Below, in pieces: positions 10,234 to 19,481 of a stretch of 64,000 bases of DNA (within the stretch, counting starts at the first letter, position 1; the number at the start of each line of letters is the position of its first letter). The stretch is from Cryptomeria japonica. Its lineage: Eukaryota > Streptophyta > Pinopsida > Cupressales > Cupressaceae. The notes beneath the pieces are model-generated. The model was not told the origin of the DNA. It ran no database searches and saw nothing but the letters and a program-made list of their open reading frames with translations. The DNA is taken from positions 684,704,583-684,768,582 of the forward strand of contig NC_081412.1 in NCBI RefSeq assembly GCF_030272615.1. The letters run 5' to 3'. The translations under genes and the position numbers were made by a program.

Positions 10234-11914
10234 ACACCACCATAGATGGTAAATTCATTACATATGTAAAACAAGAAACTAGTTAAAAAATTTCAAGGTC
10301 AATTTGATATTTATAACATTCTTTTAAAGACTCCCATAGATGTCACATGTCATTTCCCTTCATCTCCAACTATCATAATATTCAAAAACATACCCAACCA
10401 AGAAGTGAAGAACTTCATCTATGAGCTCCTTTTAAATTATATAACAAACATCAAGTATCATTATCTAAATGGTCCAAAAAAAACTTATAAGATTTTAAGA
10501 TCACAAAAAATCTTTATTTTAAATTATGTATGGTTTTAATAATAAAAAAATTCATATTAGTATGGGTGCTTTTTAATACAATTTTTTTTTGTATATTTTT
10601 AATAAAAATTAGAAGCACACTTAATAATCCATGATTAAAAAAAAAATATTGACTAAAAAAATACAAATGAATTTAGAAAGACAGAAATATTGAGAAGACA
10701 ATGAGAGGTGTTGAGAAACAGGCTGTGAGGCATACATTTAAAAGTGTCATACGCCATGCGTTTGAAACAGGCGTGAGGCATACGATCAAAATAGGCGTGA
10801 GTGAAGTGTGAGACTTTTCTCATCACTTTCTATCATTTCATTCTCATTACTTTCCAGTCGGTGCAAGAAAATGAGTGCAAGTAATGCTAATGAAAATGAG
10901 CGATGGAAGTTGTCAGACTTGCCGTAAGTCCTGCGTTATAAAGTAGACAAACTCAGAATATAATGACAAACAGGCGTGAGTGAAGCGTTATGCCTACCGA
11001 ATTTTCTTCCCTATTTAGTTTTGTTCATGATCCAGTATTGTGTGACATAATTGATAAGATTGAGCATCAAGATGGAGATTTGACTCAATATTTTGTTAAT
11101 GGATTTGGTTGGGATGCCTCAAGTTTATTTTAGGTTCATGATCCAGTAATAATGTAATGAGAGTACCAAATTCATATTCAATATTCACTCAATAAAGTGT
11201 AAGATCAATGCATATGACACGATAATAATAGTAATACCTTCACAAAAACATTAATATTACTTAATTACATTTGAATATGGTGTTGATACTATTATCAATT
11301 CATCAACATGACAATAGCTTTCTTTAGATATGAAATTGATAGAGCCTTGATTGATGATTTGATGAACGACCAAGATTAAATTTGAGAACTGAGATCAGAT
11401 TTATAACTTGGGTTATTGATGAGGAGATGTGGAGTTTGTGGAGAAGTTGCACAAATTATTTGAAGTCTTAATTAAAACAATTAAGTCAATGTGAATGGAG
11501 AGTTAATATATATATGATTATTTAGTTAACTAAGTGCACAAGAGATTAAAGGGGAGTTGATTGTTGCATAGATAAGTGAAGTGGATGGTGCATGGAGATT
11601 TATTAATAGAACTAACTAATTAATTCTTATGCACGGTTGGAGGAATATTTTCATAAGAGAACAAAATAAAAACATAACTAAATTAAAATATTTAATTGTA
11701 GTTAAGAGGAAATATTGACTAATGAAATAATTAAATTAATTTAATTATAGAGGACTAGAACAATTAAATTAATGGATTGACTAAGTAATTAACAAAATTA
11801 ATTATTATATATGAAAAGGATATTATGATTAAAAAAAGTCTAAAGATTGAGAATAAAAATTTGAGATCAATATTAAAGAAATTCAAGTTAAAGATATTAT
11901 GAACTAGTTTTATA
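10234..11914. other. AT-rich intergenic DNA
   Basis: No coding feature recognised. Between about 10715 and 11000 short GGCGTGAG / GCATACG words recur (CAGGCGTGAGTGAAGCG and variants). The remainder is low-complexity A/T sequence with many stops in all frames. Confidence 0.5.
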
Positions 11915-12403
11915 TACAATCATATTAATTATAAGCTAATTATTACATTTACAATAATCTAATCAAAATTAAAACAAAAATATAAGAAAAATGAAAAATA
12001 ATTTTCAATATTACAAATTTATAAAACCTTGATCTAATTTTAAATATTGTAAACATAAATTAAAAATATATAAGCTATGCATTCTAGTTTTCTTTGCTTT
12101 CTTCCTACAAATACTTTAATTTATTTTTTAATTATAATTCATATTTTTTTCATATAAATTTATTTTGTTTGGAATATAATAAGAAGATAAAAAGTTGTAG
12201 ATTTATAAGTTTAATAATTTCAAAAATGTTATTGAAATTCTTATTAAGTTGATAAACACAAATAAATTTACAATCATATTAATTATAAGCTAATTATTCC
12301 ATTTACAATACTCTAATCAAAATTAAAACAAAAATATAAGAAAAACTGAAAATTAATTTTCAATATTACAAATTTATAAAACCTTGATCTACTTTTAAAT
12401 ATT
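11915..12403. repeat. 354-bp tandem duplication, left part
   Basis: Copy 1 is 11915-12268 and copy 2 starts at 12269 with the same TACAATCATATTAATTATAA word. Copy 2 is interrupted at 12403 by the LINE and resumes at 18563-18783. Together the two parts of copy 2 are about 354 bases. The unit is very AT-rich and non-coding. Confidence 0.85.
12390..12403. repeat. LINE target-site duplication, left copy
   Basis: TACTTTTAAATATT, identical to 18549-18562. The continuation in the uninterrupted tandem copy (TTTTAAATATTGTAAAC at about 12037-12053) confirms the pre-insertion sequence. Confidence 0.9.
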
Positions 12404-12408
12404 TTTTT

Positions 12409-12554
12409 GTATTAGAAATAAGGAGATCAAAAATACAAAAGATCACAGAGTATCAGAGTTCAGAGGCCAAGCCTCACACCATCAAAAAAGAAGTATATAC
12501 AACGAATCAGCAGGACAAAATCATAAACCAAGACACCTAGTAAAGCACTTCATC
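12409..12554 (-). other. LINE 3' untranslated region
   Basis: About 146 bases between the ORF2 stop and the short poly-A (T-run on the plus strand). No ORF. It starts near GTGCTTTACTAGGTGTC on the minus strand. Confidence 0.7.
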
Positions 12555-15500
12555 TTAGGTGTCCACCCAAGCCACCCATCCCATGGAGCCATCCATCCAA
12601 ACCATGCTTTTCTGATCTTGGATTTGTTTTAGCGTGTAAGCCATTTCACTATTAGCATTGTGAGGTCTTCTTTTAATCTCCTTGCTAATTCTGCTGAAGG
12701 TTTGATTGAAAGCATGTATATTATCCAGGTGCAGCCTCCAGAAATATCCATTTTTAACCTCATTTGTAAAAAAGGTAGCATGACCATCCTTGAGCAGCCT
12801 TTTGAATTTAGCCTTGTTGATTTTCATGGTCATCTGAATCTGCGAAAAAATTTTAAAGTATGTGAGACTTCGAAAAGACTCAGTAAGCAATCTAGGGATA
12901 TTTTGAAATCTTTCTTCATTTCTACACTTCCAAATTTTCCATAAAATGTTAGATGAGGTAATATCCCAAAACATATTAACATCTTTTCTAGCTTTAGAGA
13001 TAAAACCAGTAATAACTTCAAAAAAATTGAAATTAGAAGGGATAGAAATACCAAACATTAGCCAAATCTCTTTGGAAAAACTACACTCAAAGAAGATATG
13101 CTTCCCCGTTTCTGGGGTACTGCAAATGCTGCAATAGTTAATATCAGAAAAAGAGTTCCTAATAGGCAGCTTATTGAGAATAAGTAACCATTTAAAATAT
13201 TTAATTTTAGGATCAATAGAACTTTTCCAAAGATAATTAAAAACTTTCTTCCAAGAAGAAATATCCAAATCAGTATTCCAAATATTGTTAATATGATTGA
13301 TGATGTCAACATTATAATTTAAAACAGAATAAATATTCTTAGCTTTAAGTTTGGAGATGGTGATACCATCAGGCCATTTTATCTTCAAATAACTATTAGA
13401 GTCCACATGACATAGGGTAGGAAAGTTTTTACTAGCTTTAACAATCATACTATATGTCTTTTTATGAGAATCAGGAAGCTTAAATTTATTCTTTAATTCA
13501 TCCCAAGGGATAAGTCTGTCCATTTCAAAGATATCAATGAATTGCTTGATTCCAAGGTTAGCCCAATACTTAGCCGAGCACCCTTGGGTAAGAGCAAGGG
13601 GTTTATTACCAAGCTTAAGGTTCCACCAAATGGATCTTTCACCATGGAGGGTTTTATTATCATAGAAGTCTTTGTTAGTGATGAATTGCCTAACATGGTT
13701 CCAGGCTTTCCAGATGGATTTAAAAACCGCCGAGCCTTGAACTATAATAGGAAATTCACCACAAATGAGATCAATGAGAGGAAGATTTTTCCAGAATTTA
13801 GCATTTTTAGGACATCCCCTCTCAATATTATTACGAATCAAAACTTTCCAAGGATCATCTCCCTCTAAGGCATGAAAGATCCATTTGGAGGCCAAAGCAA
13901 GACCGCAAAGTCTTAGATCTTTCAACCCTAGGCCCCCAAGGAGCTTATCAACATGACACCATTTCCAATTGACAGAGTGCAGCTTTTTATTTCCCTTCCC
14001 ATCAGACCAGAGATAATTTCTAATAGCTTTCTGGATTTCCAAAACTTGGTAGTCATTAAACATCCAAGCAGAGGCATAATATATGTTGTAAGAAGACATA
14101 ATTTTTTGGCAAACTTGGATTCTTCCAGCAAGAGATAGAGACCTATTGTGCCACTTGTTCAGCTTATTATGGATCTTATCCTTGACCCAACCCCACATCT
14201 CTTTTAAAGAGGGATTAACAGAAAAGGGGATACCCAAATATCTGACAACTTTAGAGGGGCCACCCCATTGGAAATCAAATTTACTAAACCAATCAAGAGG
14301 TTGATCATCCCAACCAAGACAAATAGATTTGACATGGGATAATCTAGCTCCAGAAATTTTACAGAATAAATTAAGTTTATTGATCATGGCAACAAAATTC
14401 TCTTCAGAGGCTTCATGAAACAGAGAAGTATCATCAGCAAACTGACAGTTTATAATTTCCTTATTATTAGGAAGGATGATGCCTTTAACAGCAGGGGATA
14501 AAGTGTTGTCCCTAAGAATATAAAAAAGAGCTTCAGAAGCAATAACAAAAAGAGCGGGAGCAAGAGGGCACCCTTGTCTAATCGATCTTCCCAAAGGGAA
14601 GATGGTAGACAGGGATCCATTAACATCAATTTGAGCATAAGCATCCTTGAGAAGCATTTTCACAATACCACAAAAGAAGGATGGGAAACCAAAAGCCTCG
14701 AGCATCATATTAATAAAATTCCATTCAATTCTGTCATAAGCCTTCTCAAAATCCAGTAAAAACATAGAAACATTTTGATTAGTATGCTTAGCCCAATTAA
14801 GAGCTTCCCAACTAGTAATAAGATTCTCTAATATATATCTACCCTTCACAAATCCAGTTTGGGTAGAGCAAACAGATTTGGGGAGAATGGTTTCAAGCCT
14901 AGTTGACATAATCTTAGCCAAAATTTTATAAGAAACATTTAAAAGAGTTATAGGCCTCCAATTCTTAATAAGGGATTTATCACCCTCCTTAGGGATGAGT
15001 TTAATGATACCAGAATTAATATCCCTACCCAGGGTTCCAGTATCGATGGCTTCATTATAAATATTAATTAAGACTTTGCTGATCCATTTACTGTTAGCCT
15101 TGTAGAATTCCACAAGTAGCCCGTCAGGCCCAGGAGCTCTATCATTATTAAGGGAATTGATAGAATTCTCAATTTCCTCAAGAGACAAGGGCTGCTCAAG
15201 AATAGAAGCATCCTCAGCCGAGATCCTTTTAGGAATAAGATTCATACATTGATCTCTAAGGGCCCTAGCCTCCTGAGAATCCTCCGAAGTAAAAAGATTT
15301 TTATAAAATTCAGCAAATTCACTCTTAATAATATCAATATCAGTAATCAATTGATTGTCAATAAGCAGTTTATCAATAGATTCCTTAGCTTGCTTATGTT
15401 TAATAAGATTAAAGAAAAATTTACTACCTCTATCTCCATAATGTAACCAATGGGCTCTTGAACGAATTCTCGCCCCTAGAGCTTTTTGATGTTGATGTTT

Positions 15501-16571
15501 TCTGAGAGCATTCTTAGCATGGGCAAGCTGGTGACAGAGATAAGGATCATCCGGGTTATTTTGGATTTCAATTTCAGCATTATAAAGATTATCATTAAGC
15601 CAGGATTCCTTAAATCTATAATCTTTGGCCTTCTTTTGACCAATAGTTCTTAAAAAGTTCTGCCAGGCAGAGACATCTAGACTCCACCTACGGATATAGG
15701 ATAAAGAGGGAAAATGAGACTCATTGATGAGCCTAATAATGGTAATGGCAGCAAGAATGTCATTATCCTCCAGAAGGCTAGTGTTGAGAATGAATTTACG
15801 GTTAGAATGATTGCTATAAATAGGTGAGCAGCCGAGATTAAGAGATATAGAAATAGGGTGGTGATCTGAAAGAGTGGTAGGGGAGACAAGCACCAAGTTA
15901 TTATTCTTATCCGGAATCACAGAAAAGAAATTGCTATCAAGATAGAATCTATCAAGTCTAGAGTAGATTCTATACTGACCCTTCTGAAAATTACACCAAG
16001 TAAACCAGAGGCCAGGGTTATTATTCTTGCTTCCCCTTAAAGGATCAAAAAGGGATTTAGACCTTTTAAAGTTATTCCAGGTAAGTCTTTCCTGCTCTTT
16101 CCAAGAGAAAGGGAGACCTCCTAGTTTATCTTCTTGATTCTCAATCATATTGAAATCACCTCCAAACATCCAGGGAATGTCAGGAAGCGAGCTAAGCCAA
16201 GACCAAAACATACTCCTTTCCGTATAATCATTGGCAGCATAAACAAAACATATACCAAAATCCATATCATTATGATTAAAGATCAACCAAATAGCTCTAT
16301 TACAAGGTGAAAAACCGAAACTTTTAATTTTAGGTCCCCATTTGGGGCTGAGTAAAATCGCCACTCCCCCTCTACCCTGAGGGTGATTAGTGGAGAATTT
16401 GATAGCATCTCTCCAGATAAAATTAAGATTGGATTCGAGATTGAATCCAGTAGACTTAATTTCTTGCAGCATAATCATATCAATATTAATTCGAGAGCTG
16501 AGAAAATTCTTAATAACAAACTTTCTATCAGGACATTCCAGTCCTCTAATATTCCAAGAGACGCAATTCAT
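12555..16571 (-). CDS. LINE ORF2: endonuclease-reverse transcriptase
   Basis: An open frame of 1338 aa with no stop. It nicks target DNA and reverse transcribes element RNA at the nick. The N-terminal apurinic-type endonuclease shows SWNIRG (Asn7), LQEIKS (Glu37), GGDFN (137-141) and SDHHP (235-239). RT follows at roughly 470-740, with NDRAPGPDGL, NWRPITLLN, LLDFEKAYDRI, RQGCPLAPALF and the catalytic FADD (711-714). Near the C-terminus a zf-RVT motif is seen (CSICSTPETGKHIFFECSF). I see no RNase H domain after it; the protein ends GSMGWVAWVDT. The start is the ATG of MNCVSWNIRG, typical of the family. That ATG overlaps the ORF1 stop as ATGA, which suggests reinitiation-coupled translation (inference). 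Confidence 0.95.
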   Translation of the reverse strand: MNCVSWNIRGLECPDRKFVIKNFLSSRINIDMIMLQEIKSTGFNLESNLNFIWRDAIKFSTNHPQGRGGVAILLSPKWGPKIKSFGFSPCNRAIWLIFNHNDMDFGICFVYAANDYTERSMFWSWLSSLPDIPWMFGGDFNMIENQEDKLGGLPFSWKEQERLTWNNFKRSKSLFDPLRGSKNNNPGLWFTWCNFQKGQYRIYSRLDRFYLDSNFFSVIPDKNNNLVLVSPTTLSDHHPISISLNLGCSPIYSNHSNRKFILNTSLLEDNDILAAITIIRLINESHFPSLSYIRRWSLDVSAWQNFLRTIGQKKAKDYRFKESWLNDNLYNAEIEIQNNPDDPYLCHQLAHAKNALRKHQHQKALGARIRSRAHWLHYGDRGSKFFFNLIKHKQAKESIDKLLIDNQLITDIDIIKSEFAEFYKNLFTSEDSQEARALRDQCMNLIPKRISAEDASILEQPLSLEEIENSINSLNNDRAPGPDGLLVEFYKANSKWISKVLINIYNEAIDTGTLGRDINSGIIKLIPKEGDKSLIKNWRPITLLNVSYKILAKIMSTRLETILPKSVCSTQTGFVKGRYILENLITSWEALNWAKHTNQNVSMFLLDFEKAYDRIEWNFINMMLEAFGFPSFFCGIVKMLLKDAYAQIDVNGSLSTIFPLGRSIRQGCPLAPALFVIASEALFYILRDNTLSPAVKGIILPNNKEIINCQFADDTSLFHEASEENFVAMINKLNLFCKISGARLSHVKSICLGWDDQPLDWFSKFDFQWGGPSKVVRYLGIPFSVNPSLKEMWGWVKDKIHNKLNKWHNRSLSLAGRIQVCQKIMSSYNIYYASAWMFNDYQVLEIQKAIRNYLWSDGKGNKKLHSVNWKWCHVDKLLGGLGLKDLRLCGLALASKWIFHALEGDDPWKVLIRNNIERGCPKNAKFWKNLPLIDLICGEFPIIVQGSAVFKSIWKAWNHVRQFITNKDFYDNKTLHGERSIWWNLKLGNKPLALTQGCSAKYWANLGIKQFIDIFEMDRLIPWDELKNKFKLPDSHKKTYSMIVKASKNFPTLCHVDSNSYLKIKWPDGITISKLKAKNIYSVLNYNVDIINHINNIWNTDLDISSWKKVFNYLWKSSIDPKIKYFKWLLILNKLPIRNSFSDINYCSICSTPETGKHIFFECSFSKEIWLMFGISIPSNFNFFEVITGFISKARKDVNMFWDITSSNILWKIWKCRNEERFQNIPRLLTESFRSLTYFKIFSQIQMTMKINKAKFKRLLKDGHATFFTNEVKNGYFWRLHLDNIHAFNQTFSRISKEIKRRPHNANSEMAYTLKQIQDQKSMVWMDGSMGWVAWVDT

Positions 16572-18355
16572 TGAGATAGAATTAGAGAATTAGACGCCTC
16601 AACACCCACGATGTCCTCCATAGGAGAAACATCCTCAGAGTTAGTTTGATTCTGCTTCTTACTGTTCTTGTTTTTGTTCTTGGATCCCGGAGGTCTTCCT
16701 TTCCTTCTAGTAGTGAGGATATCCTCATTATCAGACAGAGAAGGGGAAGAAGCCTCCAGCACCGGAGACTGATTATTAACAACAGCAGGGGTTGCCGAAA
16801 TGACTTCAACTATGAAATCATCCGAGATCTCTTGAAAATCTTTCACAGGGGGATTCTGTTTTGAAGAAATGAGTTTGGTGGGAGCCTTAGAAGCAGATAG
16901 AGGGGGGACAGAGGGTTTAGTATTGTCTTTAGTAGTCATATTAGCTGCAAAAGGAGGGGATACAAAAGGCATATTTGGAGTCGAGTCTTTTTTACTCGAC
17001 CGATTTTTCCTTTTTTTTGTAACAGTTTGAAAACCATCTGTATCCACTATGCTAGTAAATGATACATTTTGAGAGAACGGTGCTTGAAGCGGAGAGGGGG
17101 GAGATTGTGAAGGGGCAAGTGGGGAAGGCATAGGATTAGTTTTAGCAGAGGAAGGGGGAACCGACTGGGTAGAAATGGGGAGGTTAAAAGGATTAGTATT
17201 CTTTTGGGTTTTATTTCTGATAATCGGGCAATCTTTCCTAAGATGCCCCTCTTTTCTACATAAAAAACACGCGTTCAAACCTCCTAGGGTTTCAACAGGG
17301 CAGGAGACCTGCTCATTAACTATAGAAATGTTAATTTCTTTGGGTAAATCCTACCCAGGCTTCAAAGCAATAAGAACTCTCGCATCTAAATGAGGGACTA
17401 AACGAGCAGAGTCATCCATTCGTAAGAATTTTCCTAGGGGTTCAACCAACTGAGGAATAAAACGCCACAAAAAAGGGGGAATTTGTTTAATGAGAACCCA
17501 TCTTGGAGCTGAGAGAGCAACCACCTCATCAAGGTTAGCCTCCGCATTCCAAGCCAGAGCCCTGAATGTGGTGTTTCCAACTGTCCAATATTCTTTTTTT
17601 AGCACAGCCTGTTGAGATTCATTATTGATAAAAAACACAACAAAAAATCCTTTCTGTATCTGCCTACAAAAAGAAATTTGATAGCCAAGCTTTAAGTTCC
17701 AATAATTATAAAACCAATCATCTAAGAATTTCCTAGCAGGCACTTTATCAATTTCAACCGCAGAGAAGAAGATGGCGGTATTTCTTAATCTTTCTTTTTC
17801 CTTAATAATCTCATTTAACATTTCAGGGTTAGGAGTAACATGAAATGCAGAAGGATTACCGATTGTTGTGTTTTCATCTTGTGTAGGTTTGGCGAAGCGA
17901 GCACCAGAAGCGATTGCAGGAGATGAATTTGCAATCACCTCCAGAAAGGATCTCGGCTTGTTGCCAGGGTTTGAACTAGGTCTAGGCATATTATTAGCAG
18001 AGTTATCAATTGATTTCGAAGCAGACACATTACTGCTACGGGGAACTGAAACAGCTGAAAAATTAGAAGGCATATTAAATTTAGGGTTTAGGATTAAGGG
18101 TGGATCACACCTGATTCCTTGTCCATTCGCCGAATCATCAAAATTACCATTGCTTCTGGTGACGCCAGCAGTATCTCCTGTTTGAGTATTGCAACGCACA
18201 TCCTGGGAGATCTCCATAGCAGCAACAGGTGCCACCTTGTCACTGTTTGCGGGGGTGGAAAAAACGACAGCCAGATTTTGTACTTCGTCTGTGCGAGCCA
18301 CCAGATTTGCCATTTTGGATTGCCCTGTGTCCCTAAATTCGTAGCCGTCCTTCAT
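16568..18355 (-). pseudogene. LINE ORF1: RNA-binding protein, one nonsense codon
   Basis: One continuous frame of 596 codons from ATG at 18355, interrupted only by TAG at 17351-17353 (KPG*DLPKEIN). The N-terminal part contains a DUF4283-like region typical of plant LINE ORF1 (RNTAIFFSAVEIDKVPARKF, then YWTVGNTTFRALAWNAEANL, SAPRWVLIKQIPPFLWRF). After the stop comes a CCHC zinc knuckle, CFLCRKEGHLRKDC, then a Pro/Ser-rich and Lys-rich tail (RRKGRPPGSKNKNKNSKK). ORF1 coats element RNA. A single base change or readthrough would restore the frame. The stop TGA overlaps the ORF2 ATG at 16568-16571. Confidence 0.9.
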
Positions 18356-18548
18356 TGCCCTAGAAAGCGAACGCAGTCAGGGTTGAATACCAAGCGAACG
18401 CAGTCTGATTAAAGCGAACGCTGCAGGATACCAAGCGGACTCAGTCTGAACGCAGCCCCTAGAAGATCATTCTGAACTCAGCGAACGCAGCGATCCGAAA
18501 ATCTCCAACGCAGCGAACGCAGCCTCTGAAAATCTCCAACCTATTTTA
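18356..18548 (-). promoter_or_regulatory. LINE 5' UTR with iterated CGAACGCAG / CTGCGTTCG motif
   Basis: Upstream of the ORF1 start the plus strand shows GCGAACGCAG or close variants at least six times between 18367 and 18521, with related forms such as GCGGACTCAG and CTGAACGCAG. Spacing is irregular. Plant LINEs carry internal promoters in this position; whether these repeats act as one is inference. They are much more GC-rich than the insertion site. Confidence 0.6.
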
Positions 18549-18562
18549 TACTTTTAAATATT
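18549..18562. repeat. LINE target-site duplication, right copy
   Basis: TACTTTTAAATATT, identical to 12390-12403. Confidence 0.9.
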
Positions 18563-18783
18563 GTAAACATAAATTAAAGATATATAAGCTATGCATTCTA
18601 GTTTCCTTTGCTTTCTTCCTACAAATACTTTAATTTAATTTTTAATTATAGTTCATATTTTTTTCATATAAATTTATTTTGTTTGGAATATAATAAGAAG
18701 ATAAAAAGTTTTAGATTTATAAGTTTAATAATTTCAAAAATGTTATTGACATTCTTATTAAGTTGATAAACACAAATAAATTT
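18563..18783. repeat. 354-bp tandem duplication, displaced end of copy 2
   Basis: Sequence GTAAACATAAATTAAAGATA onward matches 12048-12268 of copy 1 with few changes. Its separation from 12269-12403 is explained by the LINE insertion. Confidence 0.85.
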
Positions 18784-19481
18784 ATTCATTGCAAATTTGT
18801 TATGGGTATTGTGTCTTTAGTAATAAGTCTTATTTTTTCTTTTATTTATTTTTAATATATATAACAAACAAAAATTGTTAAGATTAGATGTTATACTACT
18901 TGCAAAATCTTAGAAGCAATTGAAATTATTTAATATAACATAATTCTAATGTTGAACTCTTCTTAAATTCGACACTTCAATAAAATAATCTAGAAGTTCT
19001 CATATATTACCTAATCTAACACTTATCTAAGTTAAGAGGGATAAAAAATAACTTCTACATGAAAATATGACATGAGAAAAAAACCAAATATATTCAAACA
19101 GGAGTAATTATCTTTAGTATTGCATAATCTTTAATGTTGTCCTTATATTTGATATTTTACATAAAGAAAATCTAAAACTTTACACACTAATTTAAGTTAA
19201 GAAGAGGAAAAATAACTTATAAATGAATAGTTACGACAAGTAAAAAGTCCAAATAAAATCAAAAGAAGAGTTATCATCTCCATATTCAATGAAAGTTTGG
19301 TAGCAACGTATGGTTCACGGCAATTTCGCATCTCTTCTTTATATTAACGTATGCGTCACGGCTGTTTCACAACATATGGCTCAAAATCACCGCCTCAATC
19401 TGCCCTTAGTTGACCAGTCAACCCCCTCTTCTTTATAGTCAGATGCCCTCTCTTTTACCTGCCAAATCACCGAGACTTAAA
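18784..19481 (+). promoter_or_regulatory. Upstream region of the RLP gene
   Basis: AT-rich with no ORF. Near the gene, two related words lie 41 bases apart, AACGTATGGTTCACGGC (19305) and AACGTATGCGTCACGGC (19346). The second contains TGACG on the reverse strand. A possible TATA (TTTATATTA) lies at about 19338. TTGACCAGTCAA at 19410-19421 is two head-to-head W-box cores (TTGACC and, reversed, TTGACT), the WRKY-binding element of defence genes. Their position relative to the transcription start is unknown. Confidence 0.45.
19410..19421. promoter_or_regulatory. Palindromic W-box pair
   Basis: TTGACCAGTCAA holds TTGACC on the plus strand and TTGACT on the minus strand, 61-72 bases before the preferred ATG. 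It is consistent with WRKY control of a defence receptor but could fall in the 5' UTR. Confidence 0.4.

Larger units (their letters stand above)
12404..18548 (-). mobile_element. L1-type LINE retrotransposon, nearly complete
   Basis: A 6.1-kb non-LTR element on the minus strand. It is flanked by a perfect 14-bp target-site duplication TACTTTTAAATATT (12390-12403 and 18549-18562). A T-run at 12402-12408 is the short poly-A tail on the minus strand. Order 5' to 3': short 5' UTR with iterated CGAACGCAG words, ORF1 (one internal TAG), ORF2 (open), 151-bp 3' end. The intact TSD, full length and single visible coding lesion indicate a young insertion. Two-ORF plant L1 elements usually have this arrangement. 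Confidence 0.92.

Noticed and set aside
19410-19481. Upstream extension of the RLP frame to 19410
   Set aside because: The codon at 19410 is TTG, not ATG. The ATG at 19482 places the signal peptide at the N-terminus as in other RLPs; ATG 19443 remains possible.
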